Notes under the pieces: model-generated | The model's input: the letters and a program-made list of their open reading frames with translations, nothing else | Told to the model about the DNA's origin: nothing | Database searches by the model: none | Origin: Arachis hypogaea | Lineage: Eukaryota; Streptophyta; Magnoliopsida; Fabales; Fabaceae | Reading direction: 5' to 3' | NCBI RefSeq assembly: GCF_003086295.3 | Contig: NC_092042.1 | Coordinates: 44,886,137-44,950,136, forward strand | DNA length: 64,000 nt | Program-made: the position numbers and the translations under genes | Shown here: positions 43,540 to 56,098 of the stretch, one piece after another | Layout of the letters: every line of letters starts with the position of its first letter | Position numbering within the stretch: the stretch's first letter is position 1

Positions 43540-44721
43540 GCAACACCATTTATTAGTGCAATCTTCATGTCTCTGTTTTTGTGGTCCTTATTGTATTTTT
43601 AACTTTGCTTGCTGAAACACATGCGTACTCACATTCCATTGTGTTAAGATATTCATGACCCATCATAGACCCTATCACCACTGTTTTATTTGTTTCTTGA
43701 GGATAAGCAATCATTCTAAGATTAGTGTGGGAAGGGGAAGAATAGGAGGAAAATGACAATAATGAAGATGAACTACAAGGTGGTAAAGTCCCTTTTTCTC
43801 TTATTTGTTCCCTATACATTTAACTGCATGATTGTCTTCTAATTCCTTTATATGCATGTGTGATTACTTCTTGTGAATAAACATAGTTTGATATTTGATT
43901 TGTAACATGTTGCTGTGACATTATAACTACCATCTTGAATTTTGCTTGCACCCAATATCTCTAAGAATGCAACAGAGAATTATCCTTTTGAAGGGAAAAT
44001 GTTAAATAATTTTATAAATCTTGGGGCAGGAAAAAGATTAAGAGGAGTGGAGGTTCTGATTGTATGATTGTGTATTGAGGTTGCATATTTGTGAAAACTT
44101 GCATGCGAGCTTATAGACAGGAAATGAAGTTTAGAGAAGTATTATGAAAAATTTCAAACATCTATTAATCCAAGAAGCAGCAACAAAAGAAAACAAAAGA
44201 AAAAGAAAAACAAAGAATAAGGTCCAAGCCTCTGAGCATCAATTACTAGGAAGAAAAAGAAAGAAACAAGAACTCAAAGAGTTATTATCCTAGTTAAATG
44301 CTTGTGGTGAATTTGTGTCAAAAAGAGAGGCTTGAGCAAGTAAATCATATGGGGTGCTTCAACACCTAATACCTTAGACCAACTGGTTTGAAAGTATTGA
44401 TTGAACGCTTATCTAAAGAGCCGCTTTGAGACATGACACCTAGAGTCGAGGCCAAGATACAAAAAGAAAAGAAAAATGCTAGAAAATAAGTGCTGCTTCA
44501 AAGGTGGTAATCTATAAAGAGACTTCCATAATATCATTTGAATGAAAGTCCTAAGATCTAAGACTTCCAAAATGAAAGGACTAATGATCATTGGAATCCT
44601 TACATAAGCATACAAAATGGAGTTCATCCCACAGTCACTTAATCACTTCACCCACTAAGGCATAATGAGAAATTCTTCAATACATTCCAATTAAGAGAAT
44701 TCTTTGTGCAAAGTTCTTTTA
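43540..44721 (+). other. Element C 3' non-coding region, part 2
   Basis: Resumes C after B. It includes a decayed copy of the hairpin module (TTTCTTGAGGATAAGCAA near 43689 followed by CTAAGATTAGTGTG) and words shared with A's 3' region. No gene is supported; frames 43565-43819 and 44409-44627 are minus-strand chance frames. Confidence 0.6.
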
Positions 44722-44757
44722 TTGCTTGGGGACAAGCAAGATTTAAGTTTGGTATTG
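44722..44757 (+). other. Hairpin plus PPT-like motif abutting the 3' LTR (element C)
   Basis: TTGCTTG/CAAGCAA with loop GGGA (44722-44739), then TTTAAGTTTGGTATTG ending at the LTR border. Confidence 0.75.
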
Positions 44758-46953
44758 TGATGACTGCGCATTATATTGTGTTTTTCTAAGCTTTTTCATA
44801 TCAAAATTTAATTAATCATGCTTAATTATTGAGTATTTTTGTGCTTAAGTCATAGATTACTTTCATCTCTTTGAGTTGATCTATTTTGTAGAAAATAGTG
44901 AAAAAGAAGTAAGAGGCACAAAACAAGCATGAAAGAAGAAGGTGTGGCATTAGTGGCCACGTTAACGCCACTAACGCTAATGTCAACGTAGGCGAAGCAA
45001 AGAATAGCAGTGTTAGTGGTGGCGTTAGCCACCCACTAACGCCAGCGACAAGGGATACAAGGGCAAGATTGGTGACGTTAGTGGCCATGTCAGTGCCACT
45101 AACGCCAGCAATAATGCTAGAGCAAGGAAGACTTGGGGGGGTTAGTGGCAACATTAGTGCCACTAACGCCAGTACTAATGCCTGCGACCCTTGGCAACCT
45201 GACCTTGTCTTCTTCAAAGGAGCATAACTTGAGCTAAAAAGCTCCAAATGAGATGATTTCAGTGGCATTGGAAATTAGGAATCTAGAGCTTTCCAAGCAT
45301 ATATGGCGCTACATGGTGAACACTAAATTTGAGGGAGAAAACCTGCCTTGAAAGAGCAAAGATGAACATGGTATCAACCTATAGTAACGCCGGCTGACCT
45401 CTTCACCTTCTAAGGAGTATAACTTGAGCTACAAAGTTTCAAATGATACGCTTTCAAAGACATTGGAAAGTAGACTTTCAGGGCTTTCCAATAATATATA
45501 CCAGTATGGGGTGGACATTAATTTTGAGCTTTAGAACCTGGAAATTATTAACGTCGTTAACGCTGGGGTTAGTGGCAGCGTTAAGCACACTAACGCCAGC
45601 AACAACGCCATCAACCTTATCCCCTTCAAAGGAGCATAACATGAGTTACATATTTCCAATTGAGGTGCTTTCAGTTGTATTAGAAAGCTGACATTCATGG
45701 ATTTCCAATGATGTATAATAGTTTATAGTGGGCATGAATTGGAGTACAAAGAATAGGCATCTTTAAGCCCAAAAACACTAGCTTGGAAGCAAGTCATAGC
45801 GTTAGTATGACTAACGCCAACGCTAACGCCAGCACCAACGCCAAGCCACTCTAGACCTCAATCTGATGCACTTCTCTCACACAAGTCTACTTTAAAGCTC
45901 AAGCAAACATGCCCACAATTGTCAACAAATCAAGCCAACAAAAAGGATCTAGAATAGAAATTTTCATTTAATTGTAATTTGCTTTTAATTTCATTTCAAT
46001 TTGTAACTTAGGAAAGCCTATATATAGTTATTAGATTTCACAAGGGCTGGAATACAACACCACTGGGAGGGGTCTTCGGACTCTCCCTTCCATACTTCTC
46101 TTCTCCTCCACTTTTTTTCATACCCACTTTTGTAAATATTTTAGTTATGAATCACTAACTCTTTTCATTGGGAAAGAGAGCTCTATTGTTATTTGATGGA
46201 TTAAATTATTTTTTATTCTTCTTCTTCTCTTCATCTCTCTTTGATTTACTAGAAAGATTTTATTCTTGCTTCAAGCATTCAATTGTCTTGGAAAATAAAT
46301 TGAATGTATTTGGGTTTTGTGATTACCTTGGAAAAGGAATCATAGAACCATGCTTGAAATCTTTCTCACATTGAATTAGATTTGGGTTGGTCAGATATAG
46401 TGACATGTAATCCTCCCAATACTTGGATCTATGAAGGTGTGTGGCATAGGGACCAAGCTTCATCTCTTCTCATGAGCAATTAGATCAATGAATTGGCAAT
46501 TGTTCAAAGATTAGAGAGATTGAATTACCATAGAATTGGGATTCAATCACTCATTATTGGCAAGAGATCAATGAGTTGCATGATTAAAGATGAGATGAAA
46601 GCAATTGATCTGAAGAATTCAATGTCTCTCTATCCCAATGTTCATTTTATTTTTATTTCTTACATTTACTTTATAGTCATTTACTTTCTTGCATTTTAAT
46701 TTCTTGTACTTTACTTTCCTTGCCATTTACTTTCTTGCACTTTATTGCTTCTCTTTACTTTCATGTCATTTACATTTCTTGTTGATTATCTCCCAATTAT
46801 GCTTGTCTAACTAGAATAATCAATCAACTATTGCTTGCTTAATCCGTTAATCTTTATGGGATTCGACCTCACTCTATTGTGAGTTTTTACTTGACGACAA
46901 ATTCGGCATACTTGCCGAAGGAAGTTTGTAGAGATACAAAATTCCACGTATCA
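44758..46953 (+). repeat. Element C 3' LTR
   Basis: 2,196 bp, TGATGACTGCGCATTATATTG... to ...TTCCACGTATCA; fuller than the 5' copy. It contains GTTAGTGGC/GCCACTAAC palindromes (about 44945-45180 and 45550-45840). Bases 46954-46960 (AGTTTAT) repeat the sequence that follows the 5' LTR ahead of the primer site, before element D resumes. Confidence 0.9.
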
Positions 46954-46960
46954 AGTTTAT

Positions 46961-48897
46961 GTCACTATGGCGCCAAATAAAAACGACAATGTGGCTATTC
47001 CTAATGCTCCTGAGCAACCTAGGAGAACTATGGGCTCTTACACTGCCCCAAATTCTACTTTCTATGGCAGTAGCATTGTTGTACCCCGTGTGGCTGCTAA
47101 TAATTTTGAGTTGAAGCCTCAATTCATCACTTTGGTGCGATAAAACTATCAGTTTCATGGACTCCCGCAGAAAAATCTAAACCTGTTCATCTCTGATTTT
47201 CTGTAAATCTGTGATACGGTAAAGACCAATGGAGTTCATCCTGAAGTTATCGGTTATTACTCTTTCCGTTTGCTGTACAAAATAGAGCCAAGCAGTGGCT
47301 TGATACATAGCCCAAAGAGAGCCTAGATGCATGGGATAATGTGGTTAGTAAATTTTTGACTAAATTCTTTTCACCTCAGAGGCTGACCAAGCTGATGACT
47401 AATATTCAAACTTTTAGGCAGAAGGAGGGTGAGTCTCTTTATGAAGCTTGGAAGAGGTAAGGTGATGCTCAGAAAGTGTCCTCCTGACATGTTTCTGGAC
47501 TGGATATAGTTACAAATCTTTTATGATTGAGTTACTGAGGCCGCCAGAATGCCTTTGGATAATTTTGTAGGAGGTTATCTTCACATGAAGAAGACCACTG
47601 AAAAGGCTCTAGAGTCGATTGAGATGGTTGCCAATAACCAATATCTGTACTCTTCTAAGAGGACTGCCTTGAGGAAAGGAGTCATGGAATTGGATGCTCT
47701 AGCTACATACCATTCTTGCTCAAAATAAAGCCATATCTAAATAGATAAATGCCATTACTCAACACTTGGGTGGATTACAAGTCTCAGCTATTAATACCCA
47801 AGATGCTTCTTATGACATGAATGGTGGATTTCCTCAAGGTGAGATTTTTTATTATGGTCAATTTTCCTCTGAGCAAGTTAATTATGTGAGAAATTTCTGT
47901 AGACCTCCAATAATGATCCTTTTTCCAAGACTTACAATTCGAGGTAGAGGAATCACCCAAATTTTGAATGGAAAAATCAACCACAAAGGCACCAGAATTT
48001 CAATAACATATAGGGCCATCAGAATCATTTCAATCAGAGTAATTTCAACAACAACAATCCATTATCCAATTCTTAGAGATCTTCTGACTTGGAAGATTTA
48101 GTTGCTGAACTCTCCAAGAATACTATTAGTTTCATGCAGGAAACTAGAGCTACTAGAGCTTTAATTAAGAACTTATAGGTTCAGATGGGTCAATTAGCCA
48201 CAAAAGTTGCTAAAATTTATAAGAGGTCCACCAATACCTTTCCTAGTAATACAATTCCCAATCCAAGAGAGGAGTGCAAGGCTATCACCTTGGTAAGTGG
48301 ACAAGTGGCAATTACGAAAGCACATGTTACTGAGGAGCTGGTTGGAAAAGAAGCTCCGGAGAAGGCTAAAGATAAAAAGATGCCCGCCCCACAAAGGTAC
48401 CCTGACAACCCTTTTTTTAGTTGATATTGAGCAATAAAAAAGGTGAAGTCCCTAGTGCCTGAATATAAGCCAAAAATGCCATATCCTAAAAGGCTTCAAA
48501 AGAAGACCAAGGATAAGGAGTTTTCAACATTATTGGAAGTTTTCAGAAAGTTATAAATTAATATTTCTTTTGCTGATATTTTGGAATAAATACCTCTCTA
48601 TATTAAATTCATGAAGGATTTACTTTCCAAGAAGAGGAATTTAAAGGGAGATGAGACAGTGGTCCTGACCAAGGAATGTAGTGCCATGATTCAGAGTAAA
48701 TTGCCAAGGAAGATGCCAGATCCAGGGAGCTTTCAAATTCCATGCACCATTAAGAGCACAACCTTTGAGAAAGCCTTATGTGATCTAGGAGTAAGCATAA
48801 ATTTAATGCCCTTGTCTGTGATGCAGAAGCTACAAATCAAAGAGGCACAACTAACAAGGATAGCATTACGAATGGCAAATAAATCCTTGAAGTGTGC
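46961..48897 (+). pseudogene. gag: Element D gag and N-terminal protease, decayed
   Basis: It continues D's gag with MAPNKNDNVAIPNAPEQ, MGSYTAPNSTFYGSS and NNFELKPQF; later KKTTEKALESIEMVANNQYLY, PNPREECKAITLVSGQVA, EYKPKMPYPKRLQKK and the protease LCDLGVSINLMPLSVM. It has many in-frame stops and several frameshifts, far more than B, consistent with D being the oldest element of the nest. It is interrupted at 48897 by solo LTR S5. Confidence 0.85.
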
Positions 48898-50358
48898 TGA
48901 CGTGGCGGAAAATTCACCGATTAAAAGTTTATAGAGAAAATAGCGTTGCAAGTATAGCTTTTAACCAATAAACGTTCCGTGTATCAATTTAAAATAGTTG
49001 TCACAAATTTTAGAAATAAAAATACTGGGAGTATGAGTCACAGGTCGTCTCCCAACAAGTTGCAGAGAGAATGCTAATTTATTAATTAGGGGTTTTCAAA
49101 AGAGTTGAGTTGAATAATGAGCAATAGTTGTAAAATAAACTAAGAATGATTATTAATATTAAAAAGGCCTTGACTGGGGGAATGATCAATTGGAAGTTCT
49201 ATCCTTGTTGGGATCTCTTAGGTGTAGTATCAAAAAGGTTGTTGTTTTCACTTAGTCAACCTTTACTAAATAAGAGAAAGTCAAGTGATTGAGCTAACTC
49301 TTATTCACAAATCCTAGTCTTCTCCCTTGGGAAGGTCTAGCATTAGTAAATACAGAACTAGCCAACAACTTCCAATTTAACCTTCACTTAAGCCTTCCAA
49401 CTCAAGTGTCTCCTTTTAATCAACCCCCATGTCAAGTAGGGAATCTACTCCATTGACATGAATATAATACTCAGAAAAATATAAGAAGAAGACATAATAA
49501 ATTAAATAAAATAGAGACTGAAAATTAATTAAATAAAAGTAATCCTCTGTATCAACAATCCATGAAAATAATCCAATTACCACTTTAAGAATGTAGAATA
49601 AATAAAAGAGATAGTAAGGAAACAAACTAGAATAGCATCTTCAACGGAGGTGATGACTCTTCAATATCCAAAGCAAAAAGCAATAACTATGAATGTAAAG
49701 GGGAACCTAGAGGAAGAGTAAGTCCTCTCTAGATTCAGATCTAAAATCCTAAAACTATCCTAATGTGAATGTGTTGATGATGTCCTGAGGCTCTGCATGT
49801 TCCCTGGCTTTATTCTATGTTTCTGGGCCGAAAACTGGGTCAAAATACGGCCCAAAATCGGCCCTAGCATTTTCTTTTATTTCTGCAGATCGCAGGCCAC
49901 GCGTTCGCATCGGTCACGCATGCGCGTTATTCAGCGATTTTCCTTGTCACGCATCCGCGTTGTCCATGCGTTCGCGTCATTCATGCAGACTTCAATCCGC
50001 GCGTACGCGTCGGGCATGCGTACGCGTCACTGTGACTTTCTCCATTTTGCACATCACTGTTCGCTGGCTATCTCCTTAGTTTCTTGTGTTCCTTCTATTT
50101 TTGCAAGCTTCCTCTCCATTCTCTAAGTCATTCCTGCCCTGTAAAGCCTAAAACACTTAACACACGGATCACGGCATCGAATGGTACAAAGGAGAATTGA
50201 AATACACAAATTAAAGATCTCTAGGAAGAAAGTTTTCAACCATAGAATAATCTTAGGAAAGGATTGTAAAATCATGCGGTTCATATGAATAAGTGGGTAA
50301 AGACTTTATAAAACTACTCAATTAAACACAAGATAAACCATAAAATAGTGGTTTATCA
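48898..50358 (-). mobile_element. Solo LTR S5 (E-type family)
   Basis: 1,461 bp; minus strand TGATAAACCACTATTTTATGG... to ...TTCCGCCACGTCA, perfect target duplication TGTGC (48893-48897 and 50359-50363) inside D's protease. It carries ACGCGT-type palindromes (about 49900-50030). Its start matches the LTRs at 56099 and 57516. Confidence 0.9.
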
Positions 50359-50363
50359 TGTGC

Positions 50364-50742
50364 ACATAGAATAGTGGAGAATATCTTGGTCAAAGTGGAA
50401 AAGTTCTTCTTCCCAACCGACTTTATCATTCTTGACATGAGGGAGGATGACAACGCCTCTATAATCCTAGGAAGACCATTCCTACCCATTGGGAGAGCTT
50501 TGATTGATGTGGAAGAAGGTGAATTGATGCTAAGGGTTCATGAGCAGCATTTGATCTTAAAGGTTTTTAAACATATACATCACTTAGGTAAAGAAGGCAA
50601 TTGCATGAAGGCTGAGTTCACTGATCCAAAAGTCTCCAAGAACCCCTTGATAATGTAAAACAGAGTTTGCAGCTCAAGCAACCTTTGGTGGGAATCAATA
50701 TAATTCTTTCTGACATCAAACATAAGTTTGCTGTTGGGTGTG
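50364..50742 (+). pseudogene. Element D protease C-terminal part
   Basis: IVENILVKVEKFFFPTDFI, NASIILGRPFLPIGRALID, VEEGELMLRVHEQHL, then a stop at 50658. The following bases to 50742 (TTTCTGACATCAAACATAAG...) are the next D sequence, cut by the LTR of F. Any downstream D pol would lie beyond the window. Confidence 0.8.
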
Positions 50743-53700
50743 TGGTGCGCGGAATTACACTTCGCAAAACTGAACCAGCAAGTGCACTAGGTCATCCAAG
50801 TAATACCTAAGTGAGTCAGGGTCGATCCCACAAGGATTGTGATTTGAAGCAAGCTATATTTATCTTGTAGATCTTAGTCAGGTGGATAGAAAAGTTGGTT
50901 GGTTGTTTAAAGCGCATAAAAATAAAATAAAGAAAACGTTACTTAATTGATAGTGAAGACAATGATAAGAAGATAGTTAAGGCTTGGAGATGCTTAGTTC
51001 TTCTGAATTAATCCAGTCTTACTGTCTGCTCCAACTATGATTTATTTCTTTTATGGCAGGCTGCATGTGATCAACGCCTTTCTTGAGAGGTCACCAATTC
51101 TCCTCCAGAGCTAAACCCCAGGGTTAATGCGGATCTAGTCTGATTGAGGGTGAAGCTTCTGCAGTCCATTCTCCTTAGTGATCCTATTCAAAATACCACA
51201 AACAAGGTTGAATCTTCCGGATCAGAGAATGTTGCACCTTTGGTTCTAGCCGTTACCACAAAGACACTAATCTCCCTATACCTCGGCTGAACTGGTGTCT
51301 CGAGAAGTCCCCAATGTAGTCGTAGATTAGCCGTCTAAGAGATGTATAGTCAAGCTAGTGGTTCATCATTGTCCGATGAAAGACTCACTCTGAATCCATT
51401 AGAATGAGATAACCTTGTGCCGGTTCAACACATTCATAAGGATGACGAACGAAGATACATCTTAGAATAGAGAATCAAACATGAATTGAAATAGAATAGT
51501 AGTACTTTTATTAATCCATAAAACTCAATAGAGCTCCTCCCCTCAACCTAGGAGGTTTAGAAACTCATACTGATAGAGAATACAATATGAATGAGTATAG
51601 TGGTTGAAGATCCCCGAAAAGTGTAAAAGTTCTCAAATAAATACTAGACTAATGACTAAGGATTATATAAGAAGGGTAAAACAGTCTTTTAGTGCTAATA
51701 TCCATTTTCGAGGCCCACTTGGTGGGTGTTTGGGCTGAGCTTGATTGAGATCCACGTGTTAGGAGGCCTCTAGGGTGTTGAACGCTGGCTAGGGGGTACT
51801 TTTTGGGCATTGGATGCTGGTCTCTTCTCCTTTGGGTGTTGGACGCCAGAATAGGGCTGGAAGCTGGCGTTGAACGCCAGTTTTGGGCCTTCAATTCTGA
51901 AGCAAAGTGATGAGCGGATAATTTGTACGCTTTTTGGCATTGTTTTTAGTATGTTTTTAGTATGATCTAGTTAGTTTTTAGTATATTTTTATTAGTTTTT
52001 AGTTAAAATTCACTTTTCTGGACTTTACTATGAGTTTGTGTGTTTTTCTGTGATTTCAGGTATTTTCTGGCTGAAATTGAGGGACCTGAGCAAAAATCTG
52101 ATTCAGAGACCAAAAAGGACTGCAGATGCTGTTGGATTCTGACCTCCCTGCACTCGAAGTGGATTTTCTGGAGCTACAAAAGCCCAATTGGCGCGCTCTC
52201 AACGGCGTTGCAAAGTAGACATTCTGGGCTTTCCAGCAATATATGATAGTCCATACTTTGTCCAAGATTTGATGGCCCAAACCGGCGTTCAAAGTCACCC
52301 TCAGGAATTCCAGCGTTAAACGCCGGAACTGGCACAAGAATGGGAGTTAAACGCCCAAACTGGCACCAAAGCTGGCGTTTAACTCCAAGAAGAGTCTCTA
52401 CACGAAAATGCTTCATTGCTCAGCCCAAGCACACACCAAGTGGGCCCGGAAGTGGATTTTTATGTCATTTACTCATCTCTGTACACCCTAGGCTACTAGT
52501 ACTCTATAAGTAGGACCTTTTACTATTGTATTTTCATCTTTGGACATCTAGTTCTTAGATCATATCTGGGTAGTTGTCTTTGTTCTAATGCTATCTTAGA
52601 TCATTGGGAGGCTGGCCATTCGGCCATGCCTAGACCTTGTTCTTATGTATTTTCAACGGTGGAGTTTCTACACACCATAGATTAAGGTGTGGAGCTCTGC
52701 TGTACCTCGAGTATTAATGCAATTACTATTATTCTTCTATTCAATTCCGCTTGTTCTTGTTCTAAGATACCACTTGTTCTTCAACTTGATGAATGTGATG
52801 ATCCGTGACACTCATCATCATTCTCACCTATGAACGTGTGACTGACAACCACCTCCGTTCTACCTTCGATTGGGTGAATATCTCTTGGATTCCTGATACA
52901 CGATGCATGGTTGATCGCCTGACAAACGAGTGCTCGCCTGACAACCGAGCCATCCATTCCGTGAGATCAGAGTCTTCGTGGTATAGGCTAGAACTGATGG
53001 CGGCATTCAAGAGAATCCGGAAGGTCTAACCTTGTCTGTGGTATTCTGAGTAGGATTCAATGATTGAATGACTGTGACGTGCTTCAAACTCCTGAGGGCG
53101 GGGCGTTAGTGACAGACGCAAAAGAATCACTGGATTCTATTCCGGCCTGATTGAGAACCGACAGATGGATAGCCGTGCCGTGACAGGGTGCGTTGAACAT
53201 TTCCACTGAGAGGATGGGAGGTAGCCACTGACAACGGTGAAACCCTTGCTTGAGCTTGCCACGGAAAGGAGTAAGAAGGATTGGATGAAGACAGTAGGAA
53301 AGCAGAGAGACGGAAGGGACAGCATCTTCATACGCTTATCTGAAATTCCTACCAATGAATTATATAAGTATCTCTATCTTCATCTTTATGTTTTATTCGT
53401 ATATCACCCATATCCATTTGAGTTTGCCTGACTGAGATTTACAAGGTGACCATAGCTTGCTTCATACCAACAATCTCTGTGGGATCGACCCTTACTCGCG
53501 TAAGGTTTATTACTTGGATGACCCAGTACACTTGCTGGTTAGTTGTGCGAAGTTGTGTTTATGCCATGGTATTGAACACCAAGTTTTTGGATTCATTACC
53601 GGGGATTATTTGAGTTGTGAAAAGTATTGATCATAATTTCGCGCTATCACAAAGTATAAACTATTATACATTGGATAGAAATTCCTAGATGTTAGCTTTC

Positions 53701-54001
53701 CAAAGCAATTGAGAATACTCCATTTGGACTTCTATAGCTCCAGAAAAGCTCTTTTGAGTGCAAGGAGGTCAGATCCTAACAGCATCTGCACCGCTTTCTC
53801 TGCCTCTGAATCAGACTTTTGCTCCAGCTCCTCAATTTCAGCCAGAAAATACATGAAATTTCATAAAAAAAAAACTTAAAGTAGGATCCAAAAATGTGAA
53901 TTTTGCACTAAAACCTATTAAAACTTAATAAAACTTAAAAAAAACATAATGAAAACTAAGTGAAAATGATGGCAAAAAGTGTATAAAATATCCGCTCATC
54001 A
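50743..54001 (-). repeat. Element F 3' LTR, split by solo LTR S6
   Basis: The parts are 50743-51907 and 53655-54001, about 1.51 kb in total. Plus-strand ends TGGTGCGCGGAATTAC and ...AATATCCGCTCATCA. U5 hairpin on the minus strand near 50803-50820 (CCTGA/TTAGG, one G-U pair). Confidence 0.85.
51908..53649 (+). mobile_element. Solo LTR S6 (H family)
   Basis: 1,742 bp, TGATGAGCGGATAATTTGTACG... to ...TTTCGCGCTATCA, perfect target duplication CAAAG (51903-51907 and 53650-53654). Very similar to the LTRs of H but in opposite orientation, including a variant of the CGCCTGACAA(A/C)CGAG duplication (about 52916-52950). Confidence 0.92.
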
Positions 54002-54039
54002 CAACACCAAACTTAAACTGTTGCTTGTCCCCAAGCAAC
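54002..54039 (-). other. Hairpin plus PPT-like motif abutting the 3' LTR (element F)
   Basis: Minus strand GTTGCTTG/CAAGCAAC with loop GGGA (54020-54039), a 4-nt spacer and TAAGTTTGGTGTTG ending at the LTR. Confidence 0.8.
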
Positions 54040-55751
54040 TAAAAACAAAGTAGGATAAAAAGAAGATTAAGATACAATAAATCTTAAAGTTTCCAATGAA
54101 GCTCAATTTCAATTAGATGAGCGGGACTTAGTAGTTTTTTGCTTTTGAATAGTTTTGGCATCTCACTATCCATTGAAACTCAGAATGATTGGCATCTTTA
54201 GGAACTTAGAATCCAAATGATATCATTAACTCTCCTAGTTTAGTTCTTTTTTATTCTTGAACACAGCTTTTTAAAGTCTTGGTCGTGGCCCTAAGCACTT
54301 TGTTTTCCAGTATTACCACTGGATACATAAATGCTACAGACACTTAACTGGATGAACCCTTTCGGATTTTGATTCAGCTTTGTTAGAATCCCCAATTAGA
54401 GGTGTTCAGAGTTCTTAAGCATACTCTTTTTGCTTTGACTTTAACTGCTCAGTCTCAAGCTTTTCACTTGACACCTTCACACCACAAGAATATAGTTAAA
54501 GACACTGTTCTTTTTAGAGTGCTTAGGTCAAGATTTTGTTTCTTGTAGGCCCTCATAACCATTGATGCTCAAAGCCTTGGACCCATGGTCTTGCCTTTTG
54601 GTTTAAAGAGCTATTGGATTTTTACTCTTGCCTTTTGGTTTAAAGAGCTATTTGGCTTTTTCTTTTTTCTTTTCTTTTTCTATTTTTTGCAATTTTTTTT
54701 TGCAACATACTTTTTCTTTTTCTTTTTGCTGCTTTTTCTTGCTTCAAGAATCAATTTTTGAGATCTTTCAAATTACCAATAATACTTCTCCTTTTTCATC
54801 ATTTTTTCAAGAGCCAACATTCATAAACTCCAACTTCAAATATGCACTGTTTATTCATGCATTCAGAAAACAAAAGCAATGCCACCACATCAAAATAATT
54901 GACTATTCTTATTATATAACTCAAAGTTCATGTATCTCTCAATTCTTTTAAAATAAAATTTTTCTTTTAAGCAAGATGAGGGATATATAGAATATTTTAT
55001 AGCCTTAAGACATTGATGATCATACAACAAGAACAAGAGAACAGACAATAAAACATAACAGAAAATAGAAAAATAACATAAAAGCAAGGGAATTAAGAGA
55101 ACGAGTCCACCTTAGTGATGGCGCCTACTACTCCTCCTCGAGGATCTAATGTAGTTCCTGATCTCTTCAATGTCACGTCCTTATCTCCATTGTTCCTCTC
55201 TTGATGTCCCATCCTTAGCTGATCCATGTTGGAGCTTAACTCTCCTATAGAGGTATGCCATTGATCCCAAGAGCATAGTGATGGGCTTGTCCTAAGGTTT
55301 CACCAGTCCTTAGTGCCATACTTAGGAGTGGTAGAAGTCAAAAAGCAAAGCTTTTGCAACACCAAACTTAAGAGTTTTGCTCATTCTCGAGCAAATATGA
55401 ACAATTAGGAATGAGAGAGTTAGGTGGGATAGGTGAAGTTTTTGTGGGATCCGCTGGTCTTGAGAGGCTAGGGAATTCAAATTTCCTACCCCCTTATGGG
55501 TGTTGAATGCCCAGCTGCTGTTCCTGCCTGGCATTCAATGCTAGGTCTTTACCCCATTACTAGCGTTCAACGCCAGCAAGGTCTTTTCTCCAGGGCATTT
55601 TGTTTCTAGCTCTGCCTGTTTCTGTTTCTAAATTCTAACTACTGCACATGATCACAAACATTAAAAAGCAAGGAAAAACTCTAAAAATAAACTAAAATAA
55701 ACTCAAATGAAAATAAACAAAAGAAATAAGAACATAAATAATCTACTCATG
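54040..55751 (-). other. Element F 3' non-coding region and 3' ORF remnant
   Basis: Parallels H 35258-37555. A hairpin module remnant (TTTGCTC/GAGCAAA around ATTCTC, about 55375-55395) with ACACCAAACTTA beside it marks the 3' ORF start, but no frame survives. A small palindrome remnant is at about 55500-55575 (GGCATTCAATGC, AGCGTTCAACGCC). Frames 54628-54951 and 55322-55534 are not supported as genes. Confidence 0.6.
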
Positions 55752-55769
55752 GTTGGGTTGCCTCCCAAC
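55752..55769 (-). other. Element F post-ORF hairpin (AGGCAA loop)
   Basis: Minus strand GTTGGG/CCCAAC with loop AGGCAA, preceded by AAGCGCTT; 41 nt after the stop of the 55811-56080 frame. Confidence 0.75.
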
Positions 55770-55810
55770 AAGCGCTTATTTAATGTTATTAGCTTGACGG
55801 ACAACTTCTT

Positions 55811-56080
55811 TCAAGGAGGAAGATAGTCATAGAGGAATAAATTCTTAATCCTTACTGGGAGCGTCATTTCTGTGCTCTCATGGATTAGCATAATACGCTC
55901 AAGAGACAGGATCTTCTTCACTGTATGAGGTAGGGTTGGGCTTGCAGCTATATGCTGGTGTCCCTTTTTGCCACTTCCCTCTTCCATGGTGAATACCATG
56001 AAGAGATAAGAGAATACTACCATTTTCCATGGTGAGAAGCCTTCAGTAGAGATCTTCTTGGTTTTCCAGCCCCTAGGCAT
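55811..56080 (-). pseudogene. Element F integrase C-terminal-like remnant
   Basis: MPRGWKTKKISTEGFSPW is nearly the same as VPRGWRNKKIPNEGFSPG of B, and KILSLERI matches KILSLEHI. It is interrupted by an extra segment not present in B and is shorter of recognisable features. Upstream sequence is cut by the E-type LTR at 56099. Confidence 0.45.
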
Positions 56081-56098
56081 CTTCCTTTTTGGGCCTTT

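Larger units (their letters stand above)
6771..46960 (+). mobile_element. Element C, non-autonomous Gypsy-like, nested host of B
   Basis: It is bounded by related LTRs (6771-8371 and 44758-46953), has a tRNA-Asp type primer site and a PPT-like motif abutting the 3' LTR, and splits the gag of D. The flanks are GTCACC (6765-6770) and GTCACT (46961-46966), a decayed target duplication. Its own interior is only 8372-10156 plus 43540-44757, about 3 kb, with one degenerate frame and no RT or integrase. It therefore needed enzymes in trans. Element B (10157-43534) is inserted in its 3' region. Confidence 0.85.
50743..56098 (-). mobile_element. Element F, Gypsy gag-pro type relic, interrupted on the right
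   Basis: 3' LTR on the left (50743-54001, split by S6), PPT-like module, 3' non-coding region, 3' ORF module, post-ORF hairpin and an integrase-C-terminus-like remnant, in the same order as in H and B. It is cut at 56099 by an E-type LTR; gag and the 5' LTR would be beyond the window. The left flanking 5 bp are GTGTG (50738-50742). Confidence 0.8.
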
